This document shows, in pieces, positions 16,243 through 24,571 of a stretch of DNA of 64,000 nt. The notes under the pieces are model-generated. The model did not search any database. It worked only from the letters and a program-made list of their open reading frames with translations, and was not told where the DNA came from. The position numbers and the translations under genes are program-made. The DNA is from Singulisphaera acidiphila DSM 18658 (lineage in GTDB: Bacteria > Planctomycetota > Planctomycetia > Isosphaerales > Isosphaeraceae), in the NCBI RefSeq assembly GCF_000242455.2, contig NC_019892.1, forward strand, positions 6,644,744 to 6,708,743, written 5' to 3'. Numbering within the stretch: the stretch's first letter is position 1; each line of letters begins with the position of its first letter.

Positions 16243-18270
16243 ATGCTGCCTCGAATAAGACTTGCCGCAATCCTCGTCATCTTGAACGCGACGTTCGCGG
16301 GGGCCGACGGCCCCAAGGACAACCAGCCAGACGCGGTTCGCCGAGTACCGAAGCCCGGCATCGAGGTCCCGCTTGCCGATCGCGAAATACTCGAAACGGG
16401 CTTGAACAACCTTGAGGCGGCGATCGAGAAGCTCAAAGGAAGCCGCGATGCTTGGACCCTTGAGCTGATCCCCGACGTTCAAATCTATCAGAGAGCAGTT
16501 CACGATGCTTTGAAATATGAGGAATTTTTTGATGTGAAAGAGATCGCCAAGGCGAAGGAACTCCTCAAGGAAGGTCAGAAACGCGCCGAGCAATTGAGCC
16601 GGAAGCAAGCGCCTTGGGCCGCTCAGACCGGTCTCGTCGTACGGGGCTACGTCTCAAAGATTGATGGATCAGTTCAGCCTTATGGGTTGGTCGTGCCGGA
16701 GTCGAAGCGCGGTAACGAGCGTCCCGAGCATCGGCTCGACGTCTGGTTCGGCGGCCGCAATGAGACGCTGAGCGAAGTCAACTTCCTCGATCTGCACAGT
16801 CACCAGGCGGGGCAGTTCACGCCGGCTGATACGATCGTGCTCCATCCCTACGGCCGTTACTGTAATGCCTTCAAGTTTGCCGGCGAGGTGGACGTCCTCG
16901 AGGCCCTCGAATCGGTCAAGCAGCGCTATCGGGTCGACGAGGATCGGATCTCGGTTCGCGGCTTCTCGATGGGAGGCGCGGCGGCCTGGCAATTCGCGGT
17001 TCATTACCCAGACCGTTGGTTCGCCGCCAACCCGGGCGCGGGATTCTCGGAGACGCCCCGGTTCCTGAAGGTGTTTCAGCAAGAGTCGCTGGCACCGACT
17101 TCATACGAGAAGACGCTCTGGCATCTCTACGACTGCACCGATTACGCGGCGAATTTGATCGCGTGCCCGACCGTCGCCTATAGCGGCGAACTGGATAGTC
17201 AGAAGCAGGCAGCCGACGTGATGGCCGAGGCCTTGAAAGAAGAAGGCATCGAGCTGGTTCATATCATCGGCCCCCAGACGAAGCACGCTTACCACCCCGA
17301 CGCGAAGCGCGAGGTCGATCGGCGGATGGAAAGCCTGGCGGCCCGAGGGCGGCAGAAAGTCCCTTCGGAAGTCACGCTCGTTGCATACACGCTCAAGTAC
17401 AACAGGATGCACTGGCTGTCGATTGACGGCCTGGGCGAGCATTGGAAACGGGCGCGGGTTCACGCGTCGCTGGGCGATCAGGCGGTGGCCGTCAAGACCG
17501 AGAACGTCGATTCGCTCACGCTGGAGTTCCCCCCCGGCTGGGCTCCGTTCCGGATCACATCACCGGTCGAGGTCACGATCGACGGCGCCAGGCTAGATGG
17601 CGGGCGACCTCTCTCCGATCGGTCCTGGGTCTGCCGGCTGGAACGGAAAGGGGACGGCTGGAAAGTCGGTTCTTCTTCGGATCAAGAACTACGCAAGCGA
17701 CACGACCTGCAAGGTCCGATTGACGATGCGTTCATGGACTCATTCGTTTTCGTCCTTCCCACCGGCAAGGGGGGGAACCCTCGATTCAACGAATGGGCCG
17801 GTCAGGAGGCGGCACATGCCATCGAGCACTGGCGGAGGCAGTTTCGCGGAGAGCCTCGTGTGAAGAATGATGTCGACGTCAGCGAGGCCGACATTGCATC
17901 TGCGAACCTTGTCCTCTGGGGCGACCCGACGACGAACTCGGTACTGACTCGGATCGCCGACCGCTTGCCAATCCCCTGGACTCACGAGAAAATCAGAGCC
18001 GGTGACCGTGAGTTCTCCTCGGAGAATCATGGGCTGGTCCTGATTGCTCCCAACCCGCTCAACGCGCGTCGTTATGTGGTGTTGAACAGCGGTTTCACCT
18101 ACCGCGAATACGATTACCTGAATAATGCCCGCCAAGTCCCCAAGCTGCCCGACTGGGCGGTCATCAACCTGGAGACTCCGCCCAACTCGCGGACGCCCGG
18201 TTCCGTGGTCGCCGCCGACTTCTTCAACGAGCGCTGGGAGTTGAAGGGGCCAATATCCCCTGCCCGATGA
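16243..18270 (+). CDS. Secreted prolyl-oligopeptidase/esterase family hydrolase
   Basis: The 675-residue protein starts with a signal peptide (MLPRIRLAAILVILNATFAG). Residues 60-125 form a helical N-terminal region (IEKLKGSRDAWTLELIPDVQ). The alpha/beta-hydrolase domain follows: YGLVVPE, LHPYGRYCNAF, QRYRVDEDRISVRGFSMGGA with nucleophile Ser242, GELDSQ (acid) and KHAYHPDAK (His). The remaining 270 residues are a C-terminal extension with a beta-rich part (VTLVAYTLKYNRMHWLSIDG). This layout is common in planctomycetes, where such enzymes are annotated as prolyl oligopeptidase-like. Substrate unknown. It starts 33 bp after the MutS-like gene on the same strand, so it may be co-transcribed. It is the third esterase of this superfamily within about 10 kb. 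Confidence 0.85.
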   Translation: MLPRIRLAAILVILNATFAGADGPKDNQPDAVRRVPKPGIEVPLADREILETGLNNLEAAIEKLKGSRDAWTLELIPDVQIYQRAVHDALKYEEFFDVKEIAKAKELLKEGQKRAEQLSRKQAPWAAQTGLVVRGYVSKIDGSVQPYGLVVPESKRGNERPEHRLDVWFGGRNETLSEVNFLDLHSHQAGQFTPADTIVLHPYGRYCNAFKFAGEVDVLEALESVKQRYRVDEDRISVRGFSMGGAAAWQFAVHYPDRWFAANPGAGFSETPRFLKVFQQESLAPTSYEKTLWHLYDCTDYAANLIACPTVAYSGELDSQKQAADVMAEALKEEGIELVHIIGPQTKHAYHPDAKREVDRRMESLAARGRQKVPSEVTLVAYTLKYNRMHWLSIDGLGEHWKRARVHASLGDQAVAVKTENVDSLTLEFPPGWAPFRITSPVEVTIDGARLDGGRPLSDRSWVCRLERKGDGWKVGSSSDQELRKRHDLQGPIDDAFMDSFVFVLPTGKGGNPRFNEWAGQEAAHAIEHWRRQFRGEPRVKNDVDVSEADIASANLVLWGDPTTNSVLTRIADRLPIPWTHEKIRAGDREFSSENHGLVLIAPNPLNARRYVVLNSGFTYREYDYLNNARQVPKLPDWAVINLETPPNSRTPGSVVAADFFNERWELKGPISPAR

Positions 18271-18408
18271 AATGAAGGCTGGGGCAGAGGGGAAAACACT
18301 CTGCCTCGAGCCCAGTCCCCAATCAAGTTCCATCCCCCCAAGACGATGGTGTAGGCTTCCACTCCAGGCGCCTCATCGCCCTTCAACCGAGGTCGGAGAC
18401 TTTCGTTC

Positions 18409-19119
18409 ATGCCCACGCCCACCGAGATACTGACCGAAGATCAGCTCGCCGCGCTCCGCCGCTACAACACCCCCACGATCTCCAACGCGATCGAGATCTT
18501 CAACCTCCGCCCGCGCCATCTCGGCTTCCTCCCTCACCAGATTCGCTGCCTCTTTCCCGACCTGGGGCCGATCGTCGGCTATGCCGTGACCTCCCAGACT
18601 GAGGCGTCGTATTCGCCCGATCCCTCCCCCGACCTGACTGACGACTACCTGCGCTATGTGGCCGCACAGCCCGGCCCTAAGATCGCGGTGGGCCAGGATG
18701 TCGATAACCCGCCGGGCCTCGGGGCGCAGTTCGGTGAGATCAACTCGACGATTCACAAGAAGCTCGGGTGCATCGGGCACATTACCGACGGCTGCCCGCG
18801 TGACCTTGACGAGGTCAGGGAGATGGGGTTCCAGCTCTTTGGGCTTAACCCTTGCGTGAGCCACGCCTACGTCCGGCTCGTCTCCTTCGGCCAACCGGTC
18901 AAACTGGCGGGCGTCGAGATCCAGCCCGGCGACCTGATCCACGCCGACAAGCACGGGGTTTGCATCATCCCGCTCGCGATCGCAGGGCAACTCGCCGAGG
19001 CCTGTGCCGAGGTGGAACGCCTGGAGCGGCCGTTGCTTGACGCTTGCCGCTCGGACAATTTCTCGCTCGACGCCTTCTTGGAAGTGCGCTCTGCGATGAA
19101 GGCGAAGATCCGCGAGTGA
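18409..19119 (+). CDS. RraA family protein (aldolase/demethylmenaquinone methyltransferase-like fold)
   Basis: The 236-residue protein has the RraA-like order: an N-terminal YNTPTISNAIEIF, then GYAVTSQTEA, a central VGQDVDNPPGLGAQFGEINS segment, GHITDGCPRDLDEVREMGF (the GxxTDGxxRD motif) and GVEIQPGDLIHADKHGVCIIP. In aldolase members of this family the Arg and Asp of the GxxRD motif and a divalent metal cleave 4-carboxy-4-hydroxy-2-oxoadipate or 4-hydroxy-4-methyl-2-oxoglutarate; other members regulate RNase E. The catalytic residues are present, so an aldolase-type activity is possible, but the substrate is open. It is set off by 138 bp from the preceding gene. Confidence 0.9.
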   Translation: MPTPTEILTEDQLAALRRYNTPTISNAIEIFNLRPRHLGFLPHQIRCLFPDLGPIVGYAVTSQTEASYSPDPSPDLTDDYLRYVAAQPGPKIAVGQDVDNPPGLGAQFGEINSTIHKKLGCIGHITDGCPRDLDEVREMGFQLFGLNPCVSHAYVRLVSFGQPVKLAGVEIQPGDLIHADKHGVCIIPLAIAGQLAEACAEVERLERPLLDACRSDNFSLDAFLEVRSAMKAKIRE

Positions 19120-19146
19120 GACCGGATCGACCGGCCGTCGTCCGCT

Positions 19147-19614
19147 TCAGAAACCACGGCGAGGATGAAGTACGACCGGTTCGAATCGCTGGTTTCGTCG
19201 GACCGCCTCGTCGGGACGGAGCTCGTCGAGGCGTTTCCCTTCGGCAAACCAGCGCCCTTTTCGGAACTCAAACAGGGCCGTCGCATGTCGTGGGGCCGGG
19301 TCGGGCGACACCTCAAAAGGGCTCGCCTCGAAATGGACGCCGATCAGGGCGAGCAGCCTGCGAGTCTGCCGGTCGCGTGCCCAGAGGACTTCGTCGTGCC
19401 AATGCGCCTCTTCCCACCGCAGTCCCTCGATGGGATCGACCTTGCCGAGCGCAGTGAGAAACCTGGCCTCGAGCCACTCGCGCTGTTGACGGAACAGGTC
19501 CCGCGCATGGTCGACGTGCATTTCCTCGGCGAATTGCCGCGCAGGGCGGCGGAGAATGAGGAAGAGGGCGACGAGGCAGGCCGGTAAAATTCCTACCCAG
19601 ATGAACTGGATCAT
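19147..19614 (-). CDS. Hypothetical membrane-anchored protein
   Basis: The 155-residue protein has one N-terminal membrane segment (FIWVGILPACLVALFLIL, about residues 4-21), followed by a charged, soluble domain rich in Arg, Glu and Trp (QQREWLEARFLTALGKVDPI and HWHDEVLWARDRQTRRLLA). I recognise no family. The start ATG (19612-19614) has AGGAA about 8 bases upstream, which supports expression. It converges with the RraA gene, ending 27 bp from its stop, and reads away from nfo. Confidence 0.6.
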   Translation of the reverse strand: MIQFIWVGILPACLVALFLILRRPARQFAEEMHVDHARDLFRQQREWLEARFLTALGKVDPIEGLRWEEAHWHDEVLWARDRQTRRLLALIGVHFEASPFEVSPDPAPRHATALFEFRKGRWFAEGKRLDELRPDEAVRRNQRFEPVVLHPRRGF

Positions 19615-19752
19615 CGCGGAGTTCCTGCCTATTCCTTGGGCATTGCAAGCAATTTTATTCTAGATCCAACCCGGCGCGATCCGCAAGGACCCGTCTGGAA
19701 ATGATGAAGATTCCGGAAAGATCGACAGCGTTTCGGTCGAAAGGACTCCGAA

Positions 19753-20634
19753 TTGAAGCCTGCGAGACTAGGTGCTCATATGTCGATTGCCGGCGGATGC
19801 GACCGCGCCGTGACGGCCGCGCACTCCTTCGGTTTCGACACGGTGCAACTCTTTACCAAGAACAACAATCAGTGGAAAGCGCCCACGTTGACCGACGCAC
19901 ACGTCGCGGCGTTTCGTTCCGCCTTGAAAACGACTGGAGTCGGCACGCCGGTTGCTCACAATTCCTACCTGATCAACCTCGGAAGTCCTGATGACACTCT
20001 CTGGAACAAATCGATCGACGCGATGGTCGTCGAGCTTGAGCGTTGTGAAGCGCTTGGGATTCTCGATCTGGTCGCTCACCCCGGGGCCCATGTCGGATCC
20101 GGGGAGGAGGAAGGGCTGAAACGGATCGCGGCGGGGATCGATGAGATCCATCGTCGGGTCCCTGGTTTGGCCGTTCGGATCGATCTGGAAACGACCGCGG
20201 GACAAGGCACATGCCTCGGGCACAGGTTCGAGCACCTTGGCACGATCCTCGGCCTGGTGAAAGATCCTGGCCGACTTGGGGTTTGCGTCGATACCTGCCA
20301 TATTTTCGCGGCAGGCTATTCTCTCGCGACCGCAGATGAGTACGATGGGACAATGCATGATTTTGACCGGACGGTCGGCGTGGATCGCGTCCGGGTCTGG
20401 CATCTCAACGACAGCCGTCGTGAGCGGGGGAGCCGGGTTGATCGCCATGCGGGGATCGGCCAGGGCCATCTCGGTCTGGAACCGTTTCGTTTCGTCGTCA
20501 CTGACCCTCGTTTCCGGGACATTCCGATGATCCTCGAGACGCCCAAGGGAACGGACGAGCAGGGCGAGGAGTTCGACGCCGTGAACCTTCGCCTCCTTCG
20601 GCAACTCGAAACGCGATCGTCCCAGACGGCCTGA
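19753..20634 (+). CDS. nfo: Deoxyribonuclease IV (AP endonuclease)
   Basis: The 293-residue protein matches endonuclease IV, a TIM-barrel enzyme with three Zn ions that cuts abasic sites in base-excision repair. It starts with LGAHMSIAGG and has HNSYLINLGSPDD, DLVAHPGAHVGSGEEEG, RIDLETTAGQG, GVCVDTCHIFAAGYSL, VWHLNDSRRERGSRVDRHAG and MILETPKG, the last of which carries a metal-binding Glu. The start is a TTG at 19753 with AAAGGA about 9 bases upstream; the next in-frame ATG, at 19780, would remove the conserved LGAH. It lies 47 bp before ppk1 on the same strand. Confidence 0.96.
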   Translation: MKPARLGAHMSIAGGCDRAVTAAHSFGFDTVQLFTKNNNQWKAPTLTDAHVAAFRSALKTTGVGTPVAHNSYLINLGSPDDTLWNKSIDAMVVELERCEALGILDLVAHPGAHVGSGEEEGLKRIAAGIDEIHRRVPGLAVRIDLETTAGQGTCLGHRFEHLGTILGLVKDPGRLGVCVDTCHIFAAGYSLATADEYDGTMHDFDRTVGVDRVRVWHLNDSRRERGSRVDRHAGIGQGHLGLEPFRFVVTDPRFRDIPMILETPKGTDEQGEEFDAVNLRLLRQLETRSSQTA

Positions 20635-20680
20635 TTGATTCGGGCGTCGGCGGTGCGAACGTGATGGAGCGCGGTCGGTC

Positions 20681-22876
20681 ATGGTCCAACACCAACTCAA
20701 CGGATCGGGCACTGCTCCGGTCACTCGATCGTCCAATCCCCTCGATCCTAGTCTCTTTATCAATCGCGAGTTGAGTTGGCTCGACTTCGACGAACGCGTG
20801 CTGGAAGAGGCACGCGATTCGTCGAATCCGCTCTTGGAGCGGCTTCGCTTCCTGGCGATCTGTGCCTCCAACCTCGACGAATTCTTCGAGGTTCGCGTGG
20901 CCGGGCTCCAGGCTCAGCTCTACGATAATCTCGAGCCCCAGGACGCTCCCCCCGATGGGATGGGGCCGCTCTCGCAGTTAACCGAGATCTCGCGCCGAGC
21001 CCATGATTTCGTCGGCCGGCAGTACGAAATTTATCGGACCGAGATTCGTCCCCAACTCGCAACCCACGGAATCCATGTCTGTGGACCGGACGAGCTCTCC
21101 GAGACCCAGAATGCGTTTCTCGATAAGTATTTCGACTGGCAGGTCTATCCCGTTTTGACCCCGCTGGCGATCGACCCCGCGCATCCATTTCCGCACTTGC
21201 ATAACAAGAGTTTAAACCTGATCCTCCGGATCGAGACGATCGGCCAGGATCCGCCTCGCCAGCTCTATGCGGTGCTCCAAGTGCCCTCAGTTTTGAACCG
21301 GCTGGTGCCGCTTCCTGACGAGGGGGACGGTAAGCGTCGATTCGTGTTGCTCGAGGATGTGATCGGACCGCGGCTCGACGCCCTCTTCGGGGGCTTCAAG
21401 GTCGCGGCGCGGGCCGCCTTCCGCGTCACCCGGAACAGCGATCTCACGATTCAGGAGACGGAGGTCAAGAGTAGCCTCCTGTCGACGATTCAGGAGACCT
21501 TGCGACAACGGAAGTGGGGGGCCGCCGTTCGCCTGGAAATCTCGGACCGCGCCGATGAAGGGTTTCTCGCACAGCTCCAGACGGCCCCCGCACTCGACCT
21601 TGACGATCGCGACGTCTACAAGGTCTCAGGGCCCGTCGATCTGACCGCCTTGGTGGCGCTCTACAAGCTCGAAGGTTTCCGGGAACTGAAGGAGCCTGCG
21701 TTCGAGCCCCAGGTGGTGACGTCGTTGGCGAACCGGGCGAACGTCTTCGCCGCGATCCGCGAGCAGGACATACTGGTCCATCACCCTTACGAGTCGTTCG
21801 GCTCGGTCGTTCAATTCATCGAACAGGCCTCGGAAGATCCGCAGGTCCTGGCGATCAAGCAGACGCTCTACCGGACCTCCGACGATAACCCGATCATCAC
21901 CGCGCTGGCACGCGCGGCGGAGAACGGTAAGCAAGTGACGGCCCTGGTGGAACTCCAGGCTCGACTGGACGAGGAGAACAACATCGTCAAGGCCCGGGCG
22001 CTCCAGAAGGCGGGCGTCCACGTCGTTTATGGGATGGTCGGCCTCAAGACCCATTGCAAGGCGGCCCTGGTCGTGCGCCGGGATCACGACGGGATCCGCC
22101 GCTACGTTCACCTTGGCACGGGCAACTACAACCCGACCACGGCCCGGTTCTACACTGACCTGAGCCTTTTCACCTGCCGGTCGGATTTCGGCGAAGATGC
22201 CAGCGCTCTGTTCAACCTTCTGACCGGCTACTCCCAGGGGCATGGCTGGCACAAGTTGATCGTCGCGCCGATGCACCTGGCCGATCGCATCATCGCCCTC
22301 ATCGATCGGGAGCGGAAGAATGCCGAGCAAGGCCTCCCCGCGCGAATCATCGCCAAGATGAATTCGCTCGTTGATCCGGGAGCCATCGAAGCGCTCTACG
22401 CCGCGTCACAAGCGGGCGTCCGCATCGATCTGATTGTGCGAGGGATTTGCTGCCTCCGTCCCGGTATGCCCAAGCTCTCGGAGAACATCCGCGTCATCAG
22501 CATTGTCGACAAGTTCCTGGAACACTCGCGGATCGCCTATTTTCAGAACAACGACGCCCCGCAAGTCTTCCTCTCCTCGGCCGACTGGATGCCGCGCAAC
22601 TTCCGGCGTCGGGTCGAGATCATGTTCCCGATCGAAGACCCTCGACTCCGAAACCGGATTGTTGACGGTATCCTCGGCGTGGCATTGATGGACAATGTGA
22701 AGGCCCGCGTACTCCAGCCGGACGGGACCTATCGCCGAATCGCTCCCGCCGAGCCGGGAGAACCGGTTGTTCGTTCTCAGGTCGAGTTCCAGAACATGGC
22801 CCGCGAACTCTCGAGCACCGACCCGATCCGTCCCACAACCACCCTGGGCGCGACGCAGGCCGGTGTCTTCCGATGA
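20681..22876 (+). CDS. ppk1: Polyphosphate kinase 1
   Basis: The 731-residue cytoplasmic enzyme polymerises the gamma-phosphate of ATP into polyphosphate. The N-terminal FINRELSWLDFDERVLEEA and the RFLAICASNLDEFFEVRVAG segment are diagnostic, as are HPYESFGSVVQFIEQASEDP and YRTSDDNPIITALARAAENG. The autophosphorylated His lies in RYVHLGTGNYNPTTAR, and the second phospholipase-D-like domain has RIDLIVRGICCLRPG and SRIAYFQNN. All core motifs are present and the length is normal. It is convergent with sixA. Confidence 0.96.
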   Translation: MVQHQLNGSGTAPVTRSSNPLDPSLFINRELSWLDFDERVLEEARDSSNPLLERLRFLAICASNLDEFFEVRVAGLQAQLYDNLEPQDAPPDGMGPLSQLTEISRRAHDFVGRQYEIYRTEIRPQLATHGIHVCGPDELSETQNAFLDKYFDWQVYPVLTPLAIDPAHPFPHLHNKSLNLILRIETIGQDPPRQLYAVLQVPSVLNRLVPLPDEGDGKRRFVLLEDVIGPRLDALFGGFKVAARAAFRVTRNSDLTIQETEVKSSLLSTIQETLRQRKWGAAVRLEISDRADEGFLAQLQTAPALDLDDRDVYKVSGPVDLTALVALYKLEGFRELKEPAFEPQVVTSLANRANVFAAIREQDILVHHPYESFGSVVQFIEQASEDPQVLAIKQTLYRTSDDNPIITALARAAENGKQVTALVELQARLDEENNIVKARALQKAGVHVVYGMVGLKTHCKAALVVRRDHDGIRRYVHLGTGNYNPTTARFYTDLSLFTCRSDFGEDASALFNLLTGYSQGHGWHKLIVAPMHLADRIIALIDRERKNAEQGLPARIIAKMNSLVDPGAIEALYAASQAGVRIDLIVRGICCLRPGMPKLSENIRVISIVDKFLEHSRIAYFQNNDAPQVFLSSADWMPRNFRRRVEIMFPIEDPRLRNRIVDGILGVALMDNVKARVLQPDGTYRRIAPAEPGEPVVRSQVEFQNMARELSSTDPIRPTTTLGATQAGVFR

Positions 22877-22942
22877 GCTAAAGTGACTTCCGCCTCGCGC
22901 ACTTCTCCTCATCCCGCCCAGTCGACCGTTGTTTTTTTTCTT

Positions 22943-23060
22943 TCAGGCGAGCGGGGAGCTCACGCTTTCCGCTCGCCTGAGAATCGAAATCAGGAAGCCG
23001 TTTTCGCGGATCTCGGCTTCCTCACCTTGGGCCACTCGGAGGGAAGCCACAGCTGCTTCC
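22943..23060. repeat. Three consecutive hairpins between ppk1 and sixA
   Basis: TCAGGCGAGCGG (22943-22954) pairs with CCGCTCGCCTGA (22969-22980); GGAAGCCG (22993-23000) pairs with CGGCTTCC (23014-23021); GGAAGC (23042-23047) pairs with GCTTCC (23055-23060). The three lie in the 192-bp gap between convergent genes. None is followed by a T-run, but together they could terminate transcription from both sides or stabilise the mRNA ends. Confidence 0.5.
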
Positions 23061-23068
23061 GGTGAGTT

Positions 23069-23563
23069 TTAGCCGCCGAGTTTACGGAGCAACCGGGGGC
23101 GGGCCAGCCAATCGAGTGTCATGGGCGAGCTGATTGTCCCACTGAGCGCTGCGATTCCAGCTTTTCGGAGTTCGAACGGGGCCGTGTTGGGTCCCGCTGC
23201 AATCAGGAGGCTGAGCAGATCCGACAGGTCCGGATTGTGGCCGACCAGCATGATCCGATCCTCGGCGCGGGTGCCGATCCAGTCGCGGATTGTCGATGCC
23301 GAGGAGCCGGCGCGAAGGACGTCAACGGACTCAAGATGCTCGTTGATCCCCAGGACATCCGCAACAATCTCCGCGGTTTTCCGGGCCCGAGGCAGCGGGC
23401 TTGAGAAGATCCGATCGACTCCCAGGTCGAGTCGGGAAAAGCCCTTGGCCACCTGTTTGACCCGTTTCTCGCCTTCGGGCGTCAACGGGCGATCCTCGTC
23501 GGCGAAGTCGGGATCGCCGTGATCAACGGCGATTCCGTGTCGAAGGAGATAGAGCTGGTTCAT
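23069..23563 (-). CDS. sixA: Phosphohistidine phosphatase SixA
   Basis: The 164-residue protein is of the short histidine-phosphatase type. It begins YLLRHGIAVDHGDPDF; His9 of the RHG motif is the phosphate acceptor, and the acidic region before RPLTPEGEKRVKQVA is typical of SixA. RIFSSPLPRARKTAEIVADVL and IMLVGHNPDLSDLLSLL (second catalytic His) complete the family pattern. In Escherichia coli SixA dephosphorylates histidine phosphotransfer proteins such as NPr; its target here is unknown. It is convergent with ppk1, so the two are neighbours but not an operon. Confidence 0.93.
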   Translation of the reverse strand: MNQLYLLRHGIAVDHGDPDFADEDRPLTPEGEKRVKQVAKGFSRLDLGVDRIFSSPLPRARKTAEIVADVLGINEHLESVDVLRAGSSASTIRDWIGTRAEDRIMLVGHNPDLSDLLSLLIAAGPNTAPFELRKAGIAALSGTISSPMTLDWLARPRLLRKLGG

Positions 23564-23611
23564 CTTGGTCGGTCATCCCAAGGAAAGGTGATGGGGAATG
23601 GCCTTCGATTC

Positions 23612-24466
23612 TCAAGCGGCACTCCCTGCCACCTCAGGGACGAGACGCCAAGCCGCGGCCTCCTCACCGTCGAGGCGTAAGGTCAGACACTTGGCACTCC
23701 CCCCCGCCTTGATAAACTCGGTGAAAGGGAGCGGACGGACTTCATATCCCGAGGTTTGCAAGGTCTTCGCCAGTTTTGGTGCTCCGTCGTTCAGCAGGAT
23801 TGTGCGACCGACCACCACCGCATTGCAACTGAATGAAACGGCCTCCTCGGCCGAGACTGCGATCAAGTGGGGGATGCGGTCCTTGAGAACCGATCGTCCA
23901 TAGTCGTCGAAAGCGCCTGGATAATAAATGGCCGTCTCCCGGTCGACGGGGCAGAAGCAGGTGTCGAGGTGGTAAAACCGCGGGTCCACCAACTCGAGTG
24001 GTAAGGCCTCCACGTTGAGTTGATGACCGATCCAGAGGTGGCTCTTCGCGTCGCTCCGAAACCGATAACCGCCGTACAAGATCTCACCGAGGAAGAGGGC
24101 GTCCCCGGCCCCTTCAAAGTACGAGCCGGGCGGGAGCGTGACCACTTTGAACCCATGTTCGCGCGCCCAACGATCGAAGTAAGGGGTCTCCCCCTGACGG
24201 ACCCCGTGGCGGAACTGTGAACTCACGAAGGTTCGGTGGTGGACGAGCCCCGCGTTCGCAGTAAACACAAGGTCGGGCAAGCCAGGGACAGGCGCGAGCC
24301 GTTCGACGGTGGCCCCCAGGTCACGCAAGGCGTCGTGCAAGGCCCACCACTGGCGGTGCGCCTGGGCGGGGTCGGTGCCGACCGCGCGGTTCATCCACGG
24401 ATTGATCTCGTATTCGATCCCGTAGTGGTCGGGGGGACACATTAGGAAGTGAGGAGCGGAGGACAT
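23612..24466 (-). CDS. Guanidine-modifying (amidinotransferase-fold) enzyme, probable arginine dihydrolase
   Basis: The 284-residue protein has the five-bladed guanidino-group-modifying fold. Key segments are PDLVFTANAGLV (Asn71), SYFEGAGDALFL, RFYHLDTCFCP (His166) and IKAGGSAKCLTLRL (nucleophile Cys260). Dimethylarginine hydrolases and deiminases have Asp or Glu where this has Asn71; as I recall, Asn71, a nearby His and Cys264 are functional residues of cyanobacterial arginine dihydrolase ArgZ/AgrE, which turns arginine into ornithine, ammonia and CO2. Its neighbour 105 bp upstream on the same strand is the LOR/SDH-type ornithine cyclodeaminase, the partner domain of that enzyme. The start at 24466 has a GGGAGG site; a longer reading to 24523 is unlikely. 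Plain DDAH or amidinotransferase activity remains possible. Confidence 0.82.
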   Translation of the reverse strand: MSSAPHFLMCPPDHYGIEYEINPWMNRAVGTDPAQAHRQWWALHDALRDLGATVERLAPVPGLPDLVFTANAGLVHHRTFVSSQFRHGVRQGETPYFDRWAREHGFKVVTLPPGSYFEGAGDALFLGEILYGGYRFRSDAKSHLWIGHQLNVEALPLELVDPRFYHLDTCFCPVDRETAIYYPGAFDDYGRSVLKDRIPHLIAVSAEEAVSFSCNAVVVGRTILLNDGAPKLAKTLQTSGYEVRPLPFTEFIKAGGSAKCLTLRLDGEEAAAWRLVPEVAGSAA

Positions 24467-24571
24467 GAGAGAGCCTCCCTTCATCTTGAAGGTGAAGATG
24501 ATCACACCCATGACGACACGCACGGCTTGATCGGTATTCGCCGCGTTGTGTTGTCGAGGTCGCGAAACGCG

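Noticed and set aside
19768..20871. 367-codon minus-strand open frame
   Set aside because: It is antisense to nfo and the ppk1 start; nfo motifs explain the sequence.
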